Positions 16,753-24,520 of a stretch of DNA of 64,000 nucleotides are shown here, piece by piece; position 1 is the first letter of the stretch; each line of letters starts with the position of its first letter. This stretch comes from Paludifilum halophilum (GTDB taxonomy: Bacteria > Bacillota > Bacilli > Thermoactinomycetales > DSM-45169): assembly GCF_002245355.1 (NCBI RefSeq), contig NZ_NOWF01000003.1:310001-374000 (forward strand), given 5' to 3'. The notes below the pieces were generated by a model. It saw nothing but the letters and a program-made list of their open reading frames with translations, had not been told where the DNA came from and ran no database searches. A program made the position numbers and the translations under genes.

Positions 16753-19437
16753 ATGTCCCAATATGTGTTGTCTTTTCAGGAGATCGATCAGACCTGTTTA
16801 AAGGATGTCGGTGGAAAAGGAGCCAACCTGGGTGAAATGACCCAAGCCGGTTTCCCGGTTCCAAAAGGATTTTGTGTCACCACAGCCGCCTATCGGGCCT
16901 TTATTGAAACCAGCCGGGAACTGGATGGGCTACTGGAGCCGCTCAACCGGCTGGAGCCTGATCAGTTGGACCGCATCAGCCATTTAGGCAAGCAGATACG
17001 GGAGCATTTGAAGTCCTTGAGCATGCCGGAGGAAATCCGATCCGCCATTTTACAAGCGTGGAAACAGACAGGAACCCATGCCGCTTATGCCGTTCGATCC
17101 AGTGCCACCGCCGAAGACTTGCCCACAGCCTCTTTCGCCGGTCAACAGGAAACCTTTTTAAACGTGATCGGGGAAAATCAACTGCTTCAATCGGTTCAAA
17201 ACTGTTGGGCTTCCTTATTTACGGACCGAGCCATTGCTTATCGTATCAAAAACGGGTTTGACCACCGTTCCGTATTTCTCTCTGTCGTCATCCAGCAAAT
17301 GGTTTTTCCCGAAGTCTCCGGAATCCTGTTTACTGCGGATCCTGTGACGGGACACCGAAAAACCTCCTCCATGGATGCCAGTTTTGGTTTGGGAGAAGCC
17401 CTGGTATCCGGAATCGTGTCAGCGGATTTATATCAGGTTCGTTCCGGGCAAATCATCAAGAAACAGGTCTCCGAAAAGAAAACAGCCATTTACGCCTTGC
17501 CCGAGGGCGGAACCGTTACCCGGGAAATCCCGCTCGGCCAACAAAAAAGCCAGGCCCTTTCCGATCAACAGATTGTTGAATTGACTCAACTCGGGCAACA
17601 GATCGAAAAACATTACGGAATAGCACAGGACATTGAGTGGGCTTTGGCGGACGGGGAATGGTTGGTTCTGCAAGGTCGTCCCATCACCTCTCTCTATCCG
17701 CTTCCGGGTCCTGTAAAGGATCAAAAATTCCGTGTCTATTTTTCTTTCGGTCATCAACAAATGATGACCGAGGCCATGAAACCGTTGGCTATTTCCCTTT
17801 TGCGTACACTGTTTCCTTTTGGAAAAGAGAATCCCACCTTGGAAAGTCGGGTCATGTTGGAAGCGGGAGGGCGTTTGTTTATCGATCCCACCGACCTGTT
17901 ATATTGGAAACCCGGTCAAAAAATATTCCCCCGTATGTTGAGCAATGTGGACGAGCGGATCAGTCATGCCATTTCCGAAATCATACAGCGGGAGGCTTTT
18001 CAAAAACAGGCGGTCCCTGATAAACAGGTCGTCAAGAAAGCACGCCGAATCATGGGACCGGTTGCCGTCGATGTAGCGAAAAACCTGATCTTCCGTGACT
18101 CTTCCCAAGCGCTTCGTTCATGCAATGAATGGATGGAACGATTTGTCGAGAACAGCCAAAGGGGTTTGGCCGGGAGATCCGGTGTAGACCGAATCCAACG
18201 AATCCAGAAAAACGTCGGGTCATTGATGTTCAGTCTATTCCAACATTTTTTACCGTACCTGCTCTCAGGACTGATCACCCTAAAAATGATCCGACATTTC
18301 TCCATCCGCTGGCTGGGACATGACCGGGACGTCCACCGTTTGAATCAATCCCTGACCGGAAACGTAACCAGTGAAATGGGTCTCGCCCTGGGAGATTTGG
18401 CGGATGAAGCCCGTCCCTATCCGGAAGTGATCGCCGCTTTACGAAATGGGAAAGATCCCCTCGATCCAGGATGGGATCAAATCCCCGGCGGAGATGTTTT
18501 TCAAAAGCCGTTCGATCGCTTTATCGACCGATACGGCATGCGGTGTCCGGGAGAAATCGACATCACCAATCCGCGTTGGCGGGAAGCACCTGCTCAGCTG
18601 GTGCCGTCCATTTTGAACCATATTCAAAATGTGAAGCCGGGAGAACATCGGGAGAATTTCAGAGAGGGAAAAAAAGATGCGGAACAGGCCGCCCAATCCA
18701 TCCTCTCACAGGTCCGACAAACTCGCGGCGGAGTTATCAAAGAAAAATGGATGAAACGCCTGATCACGGTCTATCGAAACGTCATGGGTCTTCGCGAACA
18801 TCCCAAGTACATGATGGTCCGGCATTTCGATCTATACAAGCGGGCGATTCTGGATGAAGCAGATGGACTGGTGAAGCGGGGAGTCCTTCAACACCGGACG
18901 GATGTCTTCTATCTGACGCTGAACGAAATCCTGGCCTTGTTGAAAAGTCATTCCACCGAATCGGTACAAGAACGCATCGATCAACGGAAGAAGGAATACG
19001 AGCAACACCAAAAACGGACCCCTCCCCGCGTCATCACCAGCGAAGGAGAAGTGGTGACAGGGCTGAGACAGGATCCGAACATTCCGGAAGGTTCTTTACC
19101 CGGTACGGCGGTATCCCCCGGAGTGGCTGAGGGTTACGCCCGGGTCGTGCTGAACCCGGGAAAAGCCGAGCTAAAGCCCGGGGAAATCCTGATTGCCCCT
19201 TTTACCGATCCGGGATGGACCCCTCTGTTTCACTCCGCCAAAGCCTTAGTGATGGAAGTCGGCGGTATGATGACCCATGGAGCGGTCGTGGCTCGGGAAT
19301 ACGGAATTCCGGCTGTCGTCGGTGTCGACGAAGCCATAAAAACCATCCGGGACGGTCAGTACATCCGAGTGGACGGCTCCCGGGGCTATGTTCAAATCAT
19401 GGATGAACAAGGTACTGGAAGGCTTCAAGAAATGTAG
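16753..19437 (+). CDS. Rifampin phosphotransferase / PEP-synthase-like enzyme
   Basis: The 894 aa enzyme has three parts: an ATP-grasp domain (VGGKGANLGEMTQAGFPVPK; RSSATAEDLPTASFAGQQET; ILFTADPVTGHR), a large variable middle domain (about residues 330-790) and a C-terminal swivelling His domain (GGMMTHGAVVAREYGIPAVV, phosphorylated His). This architecture is shared by rifampin phosphotransferase and the Bacillus PpsA/YvkC group. It lacks the C-terminal PEP/pyruvate barrel of true PEP synthase, so phosphorylation of rifamycin or a similar ligand is likelier. ATG 16753 after AAGGGGG is chosen over 16729. Confidence 0.85.
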   Translation: MSQYVLSFQEIDQTCLKDVGGKGANLGEMTQAGFPVPKGFCVTTAAYRAFIETSRELDGLLEPLNRLEPDQLDRISHLGKQIREHLKSLSMPEEIRSAILQAWKQTGTHAAYAVRSSATAEDLPTASFAGQQETFLNVIGENQLLQSVQNCWASLFTDRAIAYRIKNGFDHRSVFLSVVIQQMVFPEVSGILFTADPVTGHRKTSSMDASFGLGEALVSGIVSADLYQVRSGQIIKKQVSEKKTAIYALPEGGTVTREIPLGQQKSQALSDQQIVELTQLGQQIEKHYGIAQDIEWALADGEWLVLQGRPITSLYPLPGPVKDQKFRVYFSFGHQQMMTEAMKPLAISLLRTLFPFGKENPTLESRVMLEAGGRLFIDPTDLLYWKPGQKIFPRMLSNVDERISHAISEIIQREAFQKQAVPDKQVVKKARRIMGPVAVDVAKNLIFRDSSQALRSCNEWMERFVENSQRGLAGRSGVDRIQRIQKNVGSLMFSLFQHFLPYLLSGLITLKMIRHFSIRWLGHDRDVHRLNQSLTGNVTSEMGLALGDLADEARPYPEVIAALRNGKDPLDPGWDQIPGGDVFQKPFDRFIDRYGMRCPGEIDITNPRWREAPAQLVPSILNHIQNVKPGEHRENFREGKKDAEQAAQSILSQVRQTRGGVIKEKWMKRLITVYRNVMGLREHPKYMMVRHFDLYKRAILDEADGLVKRGVLQHRTDVFYLTLNEILALLKSHSTESVQERIDQRKKEYEQHQKRTPPRVITSEGEVVTGLRQDPNIPEGSLPGTAVSPGVAEGYARVVLNPGKAELKPGEILIAPFTDPGWTPLFHSAKALVMEVGGMMTHGAVVAREYGIPAVVGVDEAIKTIRDGQYIRVDGSRGYVQIMDEQGTGRLQEM

Positions 19438-19464
19438 GCGGGGATTTTAGTTGAGACCCTTCAC

Positions 19465-19938
19465 ATGGATCCTTCTTTTCCCTCGGTGTTTTCACAACCA
19501 GGATCCTCCCCGATTAAAAACATAAGAGAGGGGTTCCCTGCAGAATTTACTTATGATGTCCTTCGTTATGATTACGCAGTTTTAACGATTGATCCTGAGT
19601 ACTCTTTCGATTCTGTGTATAATTGGTCGATGAGGGCCGATGTTGATGAGTCGGAACAAGTAGTAGCCTCCGGTTATCCTAATGACTATCAGTGTAAAAG
19701 TATCGGTGGTATTACCAACTATGATTCATTGTTTGATGTAATTCAACATGGCGCCTTTATTGATCACGGCTATAGTGGTGGTCCATTGTGGAATGTGAAA
19801 AGTGGAGTAGGGAGAACACAAATAGGTATTAATGTAGCTGGTAGCGGTTCGGAGTACTATGCTTGTGCATTAGACGAAGACACACAAGACCTAAATTACA
19901 ACCAAAAACCAGTACAGAATAACATGCTTAATGATTAG
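19465..19938 (+). pseudogene. Truncated V8-like serine protease
   Basis: The 157 aa frame matches the C-terminal two thirds of a glutamyl-endopeptidase-like (V8/trypsin fold) protease: the catalytic Asp in RYDYAVLTID and the catalytic Ser in HGYSGGPLWN. The N-terminal part with signal peptide, propeptide and catalytic His is missing, and no good ribosome site precedes ATG 19465. Composition is more AT-rich than the neighbours. I read it as a decayed, inactive gene next to the phage boundary. Confidence 0.6.
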
Positions 19939-20009
19939 CCAGTCATTACTTTATGTCAGGCAGGAATCGGGGCGCGATAAAAGAAATATGAAGGGTCGGG
20001 AACCCTTAT

Positions 20010-20164
20010 TCAAATGATTTTGTCAGCCGTAATTAGGTTGGGATTTTCTTCATCAATTTGTTTAAAATATGATCGAAGTTCATTCCCTGTAGAATGTAAC
20101 CGTGCTATCTGACCAGATTTCTTATTGTGCAGTCCTTCATAAACATTGTGTTGGGCATTTCTAA
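20010..20164 (-). pseudogene. Short coding remnant, unknown protein C-terminus
   Basis: About 50 codons read as a plausible protein tail (HNVYEGLHNKKSGQIARL, then FKQIDEENPNLITADKII, then stop), with a stop upstream and no start codon. The amino acid content looks coding. I do not recognise the family. Confidence 0.3.
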
Positions 20165-20300
20165 ATCATTGACCCGTTTCCCCAATTACTGGGTTCGAAA
20201 TTCGGTACTCAATATTTGTTTACTCTCCTCATTGTCTACCCCCGATTGTTTGGGTTCGTTTTATCCCTTCATATTATTTTGAATTGCAAATCGGACATAA

Positions 20301-20332
20301 AATAGGGATCCCCATTATTGGGAATCCCTATT
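20301..20332 (-). terminator. Inverted repeat downstream of tRNA-Leu
   Basis: AATAGGGAT...ATCCCTATT forms a 12-bp stem with one mismatch. It lies 14 bases past the 3' end of tRNA-Leu and is followed on the minus strand by TATTTTATG, so it is a likely terminator of the tRNA transcript. Confidence 0.55.
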
Positions 20333-20345
20333 GTTTCAATAAAAT

Positions 20346-20430
20346 TGGTACCGAAGGTGGGACTCGAACCCACACCCCCGAAGGGACACGATTTTGAGTC
20401 GTGCGCGTCTGCCAATTCCGCCACTTCGGC
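20346..20430 (-). tRNA. tRNA-Leu (CAA anticodon)
   Basis: The reverse strand gives an 85-base class II cloverleaf: acceptor GCCGAAG pairs with CTTCGGT, then A and an encoded CCA. The anticodon loop CTCAAAA contains CAA, the long variable arm is present, and the T arm has GGTTCGAGTCC-like sequence. Its 5' side faces the phage and its 3' side faces the chromosome, the reverse of the usual layout for integration into a tRNA 3' end. Confidence 0.93.
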
Positions 20431-20587
20431 CCGTAAACGTAATAGTTATGCGGTTTCCGCCTTCCGAGGGGTACGTCTTATCCACGTCACTTCGTACGAT
20501 TCCTTTTTTCGGATAAATACCCCTGCGTAAAAATCGTCTCGTCAAGTCGTGCGCGAGTGGTATAGTGCGCGGCTGACGACAATTATT

Positions 20588-20616
20588 AATATAGCATGCC
20601 TTGCGTAAAAAGTCAA
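20588..20616 (-). promoter_or_regulatory. Promoter reading toward tRNA-Leu
   Basis: On the minus strand TTGACT (20611-20616) and TATATT (20588-20593) are 17 bases apart. The transcript would pass a roughly 150-base leader and then tRNA-Leu. The promoter lies within the GATC-free DNA, so it may be of phage origin. Confidence 0.6.
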
Positions 20617-20640
20617 CCCCAAATAACTGCTCCGTTTATC

Positions 20641-20680
20641 GTCGAAAATCGCCCTCCCTTCCCCTTTAAGGATACGCAAG
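20641..20680 (+). promoter_or_regulatory. Bipartite early element, copy 1 (GTCGAAA-N13-CCCCTTTAAGGAT)
   Basis: GTCGAAA at 20641 and CCCCTTTAAGGATACGCAAG at 20661 precede the first phage gene. The same two blocks with the same 13-base gap recur at 22544 and 25146. Here CCCCTT can also pair with the AAGGGG ribosome site of the next gene. Confidence 0.6.
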
Positions 20681-20703
20681 ACTTCATGAAGGGGGATTTT
20701 CTT

Positions 20704-20940
20704 ATGTATAATCTCGTCGACATTCATGACCGGCTCGATAAGGAGCCCACCGTCGTCTCTGTCGGGGAAACTTACGCCGATAAGCACACCAACGAGTACC
20801 GTATCTTCGATATTGCGTGGAACCCGATGAAGAAGAACTCGGTTAACGTTATCTATATCCGAAACGGAATTAAGTTCGGGGTACCTGGTACGATGTTCGA
20901 CCGCGCCATTAAGGACGGAGACCTTACGCTCATTCGGTGA
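20704..20940 (+). CDS. Small phage protein, unknown
   Basis: A 78 aa soluble protein starting MYNLVDIHDRLDKEPTVVS. ATG 20704 has AAGGGGG at good spacing. No recognised domain; the pattern of strands and charged turns suggests a small beta-rich protein. First rightward gene of the phage, behind copy 1 of the bipartite element and before a strong terminator, so it is probably a single-gene early transcript. Confidence 0.8.
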   Translation: MYNLVDIHDRLDKEPTVVSVGETYADKHTNEYRIFDIAWNPMKKNSVNVIYIRNGIKFGVPGTMFDRAIKDGDLTLIR

Positions 20941-20947
20941 AACTAAT

Positions 20948-20977
20948 GCCGCCCCGTTACAGGGCGGCGCCTTTTTT
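20948..20977 (+). terminator. Rho-independent terminator
   Basis: GCCGCCC / GGGCGGC stem with a CGTTACA-type loop, followed by GCC and six T residues, eight bases after the stop of the preceding gene. Confidence 0.88.
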
Positions 20978-21027
20978 GTATCCTTTTTTCTTCGATAAAC
21001 AACTCGAACTACTTAAAGGAGGTTGTG

Positions 21028-21289
21028 ATGCGAGAGAAAGTAGCAAAATACGTTATGAAGTGGAGAGGCGTGGTTCCCTCTGGCCGATATTGACGACATA
21101 CTAGAAGTCGGCAAAAGGAACCGTAATAAACTGGTGGGGAACCTGGACGACGTCGAGTCTGGTCATAGTTTTAGTATGACCAGGTCCAAGGACGACACGG
21201 TCCAGTCTCGGGAAGTCCTGACCGTCTCCGGTCTCTGGATGAGGACGAAAAGGGTAATACGAATTGTAAGACCGGGCTGGAGAGCCTGA
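21028..21289 (+). pseudogene. Possible frameshifted small gene
   Basis: ATG 21028 stands behind a perfect AAAGGAGG site but the frame closes after 21 codons (MREKVAKYVMKWRGVVPSGR). A one-base step forward near 21077 opens a frame that continues as LADIDDILEVGKRNRNKLVG to a stop at 21289 with coding-like composition. Either a single-base error or mutation broke the gene, or ribosomes shift +1 here. No known family. Confidence 0.4.
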
Positions 21290-21307
21290 TGAGATAAAAA
21301 GAAATAG

Positions 21308-21344
21308 GTTTACAAATGTAAAACATTATGGTATGCTTTGTCTA
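21308..21344 (+). promoter_or_regulatory. Operator-promoter, rightward copy (TTTACA-AA-TGTAAA)
   Basis: The perfect palindrome TTTACAAATGTAAA at 21309-21322 contains the -35 box TTTACA; TATGCT follows 17 bases later as -10. Three leftward promoters at 56353, 56906 and 58524 carry the identical operator at the same place. This one faces the DUF2637-like gene. Confidence 0.75.
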
Positions 21345-21398
21345 TCGATAAACTAGACTAAAAATTTTCCGATTAATTGTACGAGGAGGGGATGAGCG

Positions 21399-22499
21399 GT
21401 GGTTTGGTTCTTCGTTGTAGGCGGGTTTCTCGTCTTTGCCGGGTCGCTTTCCATGTCGTTTCGTCATAGTTTGGAATTTTACTACGATATCGGACAGCGG
21501 GGAGTCTGGGCGATTATTCCTACCGCGACCATGGAGTTAGCACTTGTTATATTTGTCGTCGGCCTCATGTACTACCGTCGAAAAGCCGGGACGGCTCCCG
21601 CTCCCGTGGTTATAGGGACTATCGTCTGCGGACTGTTCATCGGGTACACGAATTTCCGCGCGGGACTGGCCTATGGACTCGAGGGCGTGGCCGGTTTCGT
21701 TATCTTCCCGCTCGTTGTTGTCCTGTTGGAAAACTCTACGGCTGGAATCGCGAAGAAAGAGCATACATCCAGCTCCAGCCTCCGGGAAAACGTCCAGAAA
21801 TCCAGCTCCAGCTCGGGGGTCAACGAAGAAGAACTGGAGGCCGTCCCGAAATTTAGTTCCAGCGTCCAGAAATCTGCTGGAGGGTCCAGCTCCAGCGAAT
21901 CCTCCAGCCCGTCCAGTTCCAGCTCGAGCTCCCGCTCCAGCGAAAAACTGGATGCCGTCCAGGAATCCGACGTCCATCTCCAGTTTTCTGGAGCCCTCAG
22001 CAAGCCGTCCAGCGCGTCCAGTTTTACGGCCAGTCCTGGAGCTGGGAGCTCCAACGATGTCCAGCCCGTCCAGGAAAAACTGGAGGCCGTCCAGTCCGAA
22101 ATCCCCAGCCCGGCCAGCTCCGGCGCTGAGGATTCCAGCCAGGACCCCCGCGTCCAGGAACCGGCCGAAGGGTCCGGCCAGTCGCCCAGCCGTACCGATA
22201 AGGGTTCCAGCGAAACCATCACGTCCAGCCTCCAGCCGGCCCGGAAATCCATCTCCAGCGATTCCAGCGTCCAGAAATCCGAAACCTCCAGCTCCAGCCG
22301 TAAAACTGGAGGCTCCAGCCTGAAGGTTCTGGAGGGCGGAAAACTGGACCCCGAACTGGAGGAACTCGTCCAGGTAGCGCTGGAAATCATCCAGAAGGAA
22401 GGCAAGTGTGGACGGCCCCGCCTGCGTCGGGAAACTGGATGCGCGGAAGGTCCGGCGAAAAGAGCACTTAATATCATCAAGAAACAACAAGCGGTTTAA
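21399..22499 (+). CDS. DUF2637-like membrane protein with Ser-rich linker and C-terminal HTH-like region
   Basis: The 366 aa protein has four predicted membrane helices in the first 110 residues (VWFFVVGGFLVFAGSLSMSF; IIPTATMELALVIFVVGL; others), resembling DUF2637 proteins of actinobacterial plasmids and phages. Residues about 120-310 form a Ser/Gln-rich low-complexity linker with repeats such as SSVQKS and LEAVQ. The last 45 residues are charged and HTH-like (LVQVALEIIQKEGKCGRP; CAEGPAKRALNIIKKQQ). The linker DNA is packed with TCCAG/CTGGA pentamers. The operator-promoter at 21308 lies upstream. A membrane-tethered DNA-binding protein is the best guess. Confidence 0.7.
   Translation: MVWFFVVGGFLVFAGSLSMSFRHSLEFYYDIGQRGVWAIIPTATMELALVIFVVGLMYYRRKAGTAPAPVVIGTIVCGLFIGYTNFRAGLAYGLEGVAGFVIFPLVVVLLENSTAGIAKKEHTSSSSLRENVQKSSSSSGVNEEELEAVPKFSSSVQKSAGGSSSSESSSPSSSSSSSRSSEKLDAVQESDVHLQFSGALSKPSSASSFTASPGAGSSNDVQPVQEKLEAVQSEIPSPASSGAEDSSQDPRVQEPAEGSGQSPSRTDKGSSETITSSLQPARKSISSDSSVQKSETSSSSRKTGGSSLKVLEGGKLDPELEELVQVALEIIQKEGKCGRPRLRRETGCAEGPAKRALNIIKKQQAV
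21741..22440. repeat. Array of about 46 TCCAG/CTGGA pentamers
   Basis: By eye I count about 32 TCCAG and 14 CTGGA in 700 bases; chance predicts one or two. They are irregularly spaced. TCCAG occurs in two reading frames (encoding Ser-Ser, Val-Gln, Leu-Gln) and its complement encodes Leu-Glu or Leu-Asp, so a protein repeat alone does not explain the enrichment. Confidence 0.75.
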
Positions 22500-22543
22500 C
22501 CCTCGTGCCTCCTACCGGGGGCGCTTTTTTTATGCGAAAAACT

Positions 22544-22576
22544 GTCGAAACCTCCGTCGGTTACCCCTTTAAGGAT
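22544..22576 (+). promoter_or_regulatory. Bipartite early element, copy 2
   Basis: GTCGAAA at 22544 and CCCCTTTAAGGAT at 22564 with a 13-base gap, 31 bases before the HNH endonuclease gene. Same arrangement as at 20641 and 25146. Confidence 0.6.
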
Positions 22577-22606
22577 TTACGGGATAAAAGACGCGGAGGT
22601 AGATAT

Positions 22607-23887
22607 ATGAACAAGGAGCTTTACGTGGAAAAGTACAGGGGCAAGCGCTGGAGCCGGGAGCGGGTAGAGGACGCCCTGGCGGTTTATCTTCCGGGATGGA
22701 GTATTCGGGAGCCTGAGTGGGTGCCTGCGAATGGGGAAGACAAGGCTCCTCTTTGCTGTCCTGAGGGGCATAGCGTAGACAGGTTCGTACGTGACCTTGC
22801 TAAGGACTGCGGGTGCCGAGAATGTAAGGACGAACATGTCCGCCGCGAAATGGCCAATCGGTTTATAGCCGCGCTTGAGGCCGACGGGTATACCGCTTTG
22901 TTTGGCGTCGAGGACTACGTTAACAGCCACCAGAATCTCCCGACCGTCTGCCCCGCGGGAAATGAGTACGACACCACTTCCGCCTCCTTCGTCAACAACT
23001 GCCGCCGCTGTAAATGCTCCGGATGCTGGTCCGCTCGGGGACCGCGGAAGCGGACGAAATGGACTCCGGAGTCGATAACGGCGGCGCTGTTGGAGCGCGG
23101 GCTCGAAGCGCTGGAGGAGCCGAGAGGGGTAATGGGCCGTATCCGGATTAGTTGCCTCGCGCCGGGCTGTGGCTGGGAAGGCGTCCGGATGCCGCAGGAG
23201 TACCTCTACGGCCGTGGCTCCTGCCCGCGCTGTGCAGGGCGTGAAAAGGGCTCGACGGATTCCTATCGCGAGGAGCTCCGTAAAAAAGGCTGGGACTTGC
23301 CGGAGGGAGTGGGATATGTGATGAGTCAAACCCTGATTCCGCATATCTGCCCGGAAGGCCACGTTACCCTGAAGTCCCCGGACGCCTGGCGGCAGGGCCG
23401 CGGTTGTCGCGAATGCAAGAACGAGGGCCAGTCGAGGCGCACGCGCGGGGTTAATCTTGTAACCGGCGATAAGTTGACTGCGGAGGAACTGGCCGAGCTA
23501 GAGGAGTCCCGTAGGTCCTCCGAGTATCGCCGATGGCGGCGTAACGTCCTGGCCCGTGATAACGAGCGCTGTGTCCTGTGCGGTTCGACCCGCGAGCCCC
23601 AGGCGCACCACCTCTTTTCCTTCGCGAAATACCGCGACTACCGGTACGAGGAGGGAAACGGCGTGACCCTTTGCGCTCGTCATCACCTTAGCCGGTACGA
23701 GGGCTCCTTCCACGCGGTACACGGACAGGACGGGCGCTCGGTTCCCGGCCAGTTCCTCGAATACCTCGACAATTATATAGCGAATAACCCGGACGCCGAT
23801 AAAGGGCGTCTTTTTTATGTTCGAAAAAAAGTCGAGCGGCTTATCGAGCGGGTCGAATGCGCGGAAATCCAAAAGGAGGCGGTTTAA
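22607..23887 (+). CDS. HNH endonuclease with repeated zinc-ribbon (CPEGH...GCREC) domains
   Basis: From ATG 22607 (behind GGAGGTAG) the 426 aa protein carries four zinc-binding units of the type CPEGH...CxxC: around CCPEGHSVDRFVRDLAKDCG, CPAGNEYDTT...CRRCKCSGCW, CLAPGCGW...CPRC and CPEGHVTL...GCREC. A C-terminal HNH nuclease follows (LARDNERCVLCGS, AHHLFSFAKYRDY, LCARHHLSRYEG). Such phage proteins are often free-standing homing endonucleases or cut phage DNA during packaging. The position in the early region favours the former. The stop abuts the GTG of the next gene. Confidence 0.82.
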   Translation: MNKELYVEKYRGKRWSRERVEDALAVYLPGWSIREPEWVPANGEDKAPLCCPEGHSVDRFVRDLAKDCGCRECKDEHVRREMANRFIAALEADGYTALFGVEDYVNSHQNLPTVCPAGNEYDTTSASFVNNCRRCKCSGCWSARGPRKRTKWTPESITAALLERGLEALEEPRGVMGRIRISCLAPGCGWEGVRMPQEYLYGRGSCPRCAGREKGSTDSYREELRKKGWDLPEGVGYVMSQTLIPHICPEGHVTLKSPDAWRQGRGCRECKNEGQSRRTRGVNLVTGDKLTAEELAELEESRRSSEYRRWRRNVLARDNERCVLCGSTREPQAHHLFSFAKYRDYRYEEGNGVTLCARHHLSRYEGSFHAVHGQDGRSVPGQFLEYLDNYIANNPDADKGRLFYVRKKVERLIERVECAEIQKEAV

Positions 23888-24505
23888 GTGAATTTTATTG
23901 GGCTTGTTGGCGAGGCCGCGGTCGGAAAGGATACGGTAGCCCGTTACTTGAAGGAGTACTACAGATACCGACGTGTGGCCTACGGTGATGAAATGAAGTA
24001 TTTCTACGGGCGCCAGAAGGGCATCCAGGGGAACCGCCGCCAGGTTATCAAAGTGGTGAACCTCGAGAAAAATCGCCAGGAGCTTATCGACTACGGCACC
24101 CACGCTTGGCGGGACATTAACCCGGATATCTGGGTCTATGCGTTAGACCAGCGGGTAAAACGCCTCGCTCGGTTTTATAAAGAGCTTGAGGAGCAGGTGC
24201 TCCTGGTCGCGACCGACGTTCGTTTCCAGAATGAACTCGACCTTATCCGCGATAAGTACCGGGGGACCATCGTAAAGGTAACCGCCCCACTCTCTGTCCG
24301 TATCACGCGCATGGAAGCCCGTGGAGACCGCTGGGACCCTTCTTTTATGGGGCACGAGTCGGAGCGGTTCGCGCGTGAAGTCGCGGCCGATTTCGTAATC
24401 GACAACGGCGGAGCCTTAGTGCACACCACTGCACAGATTGAAGAGGTATTGAACTCGATTAAATCCCGACCAAGGTTTCCGAACACGAAAAAGCCCCCGA
24501 AATAA
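23888..24505 (+). CDS. Deoxynucleoside monophosphate kinase-like P-loop protein
   Basis: The 205 aa protein has Walker A at the extreme N-terminus (GEAAVGKDTVARYL) and the phage dNMP kinase-type lid region (RQELIDYGTHAWRDINPDIW, then TDVRFQNELDLIR and IDNGG). It probably supplies nucleotides for phage DNA synthesis, matching the dUTPase and ThyX genes elsewhere. Start is GTG 23888 next to the previous stop, with AAAAGGAGG upstream; translation is likely coupled. A two-way terminator follows. Confidence 0.8.
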   Translation: MNFIGLVGEAAVGKDTVARYLKEYYRYRRVAYGDEMKYFYGRQKGIQGNRRQVIKVVNLEKNRQELIDYGTHAWRDINPDIWVYALDQRVKRLARFYKELEEQVLLVATDVRFQNELDLIRDKYRGTIVKVTAPLSVRITRMEARGDRWDPSFMGHESERFAREVAADFVIDNGGALVHTTAQIEEVLNSIKSRPRFPNTKKPPK

Positions 24506-24520
24506 ATCGGGGGGCTTTAA
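24490..24520. terminator. Bidirectional terminator between convergent genes
   Basis: AAAGCCCCCGA / TCGGGGGGCTTT stem with A-run on one side and T-run on the other, overlapping the end of the kinase gene and the end of the AbrB-like gene. Confidence 0.85.

Larger units (their letters stand above)
19939..20345. other. AT-rich intergenic region at the chromosome-phage boundary
   Basis: No intact gene. It holds a coding remnant on the minus strand (20010-20164) and an inverted repeat at 20301-20332. The last GATC tetranucleotide of the window lies at 20308-20309 and neighbours, inside that repeat. Confidence 0.55.

Noticed and set aside
20540-20600. tRNA-like D-arm pattern (GCGAGTGGTATAGTGCGC) upstream of tRNA-Leu
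   Set aside because: No T arm, no matching acceptor stem and no GTTC sequence follow; only a partial likeness.
21537-22490. Long frames on the minus strand of the DUF2637-like gene (317 and 269 codons)
   Set aside because: They are caused by the repeated TCCAG/CTGGA words, lack ribosome sites and have no domain.
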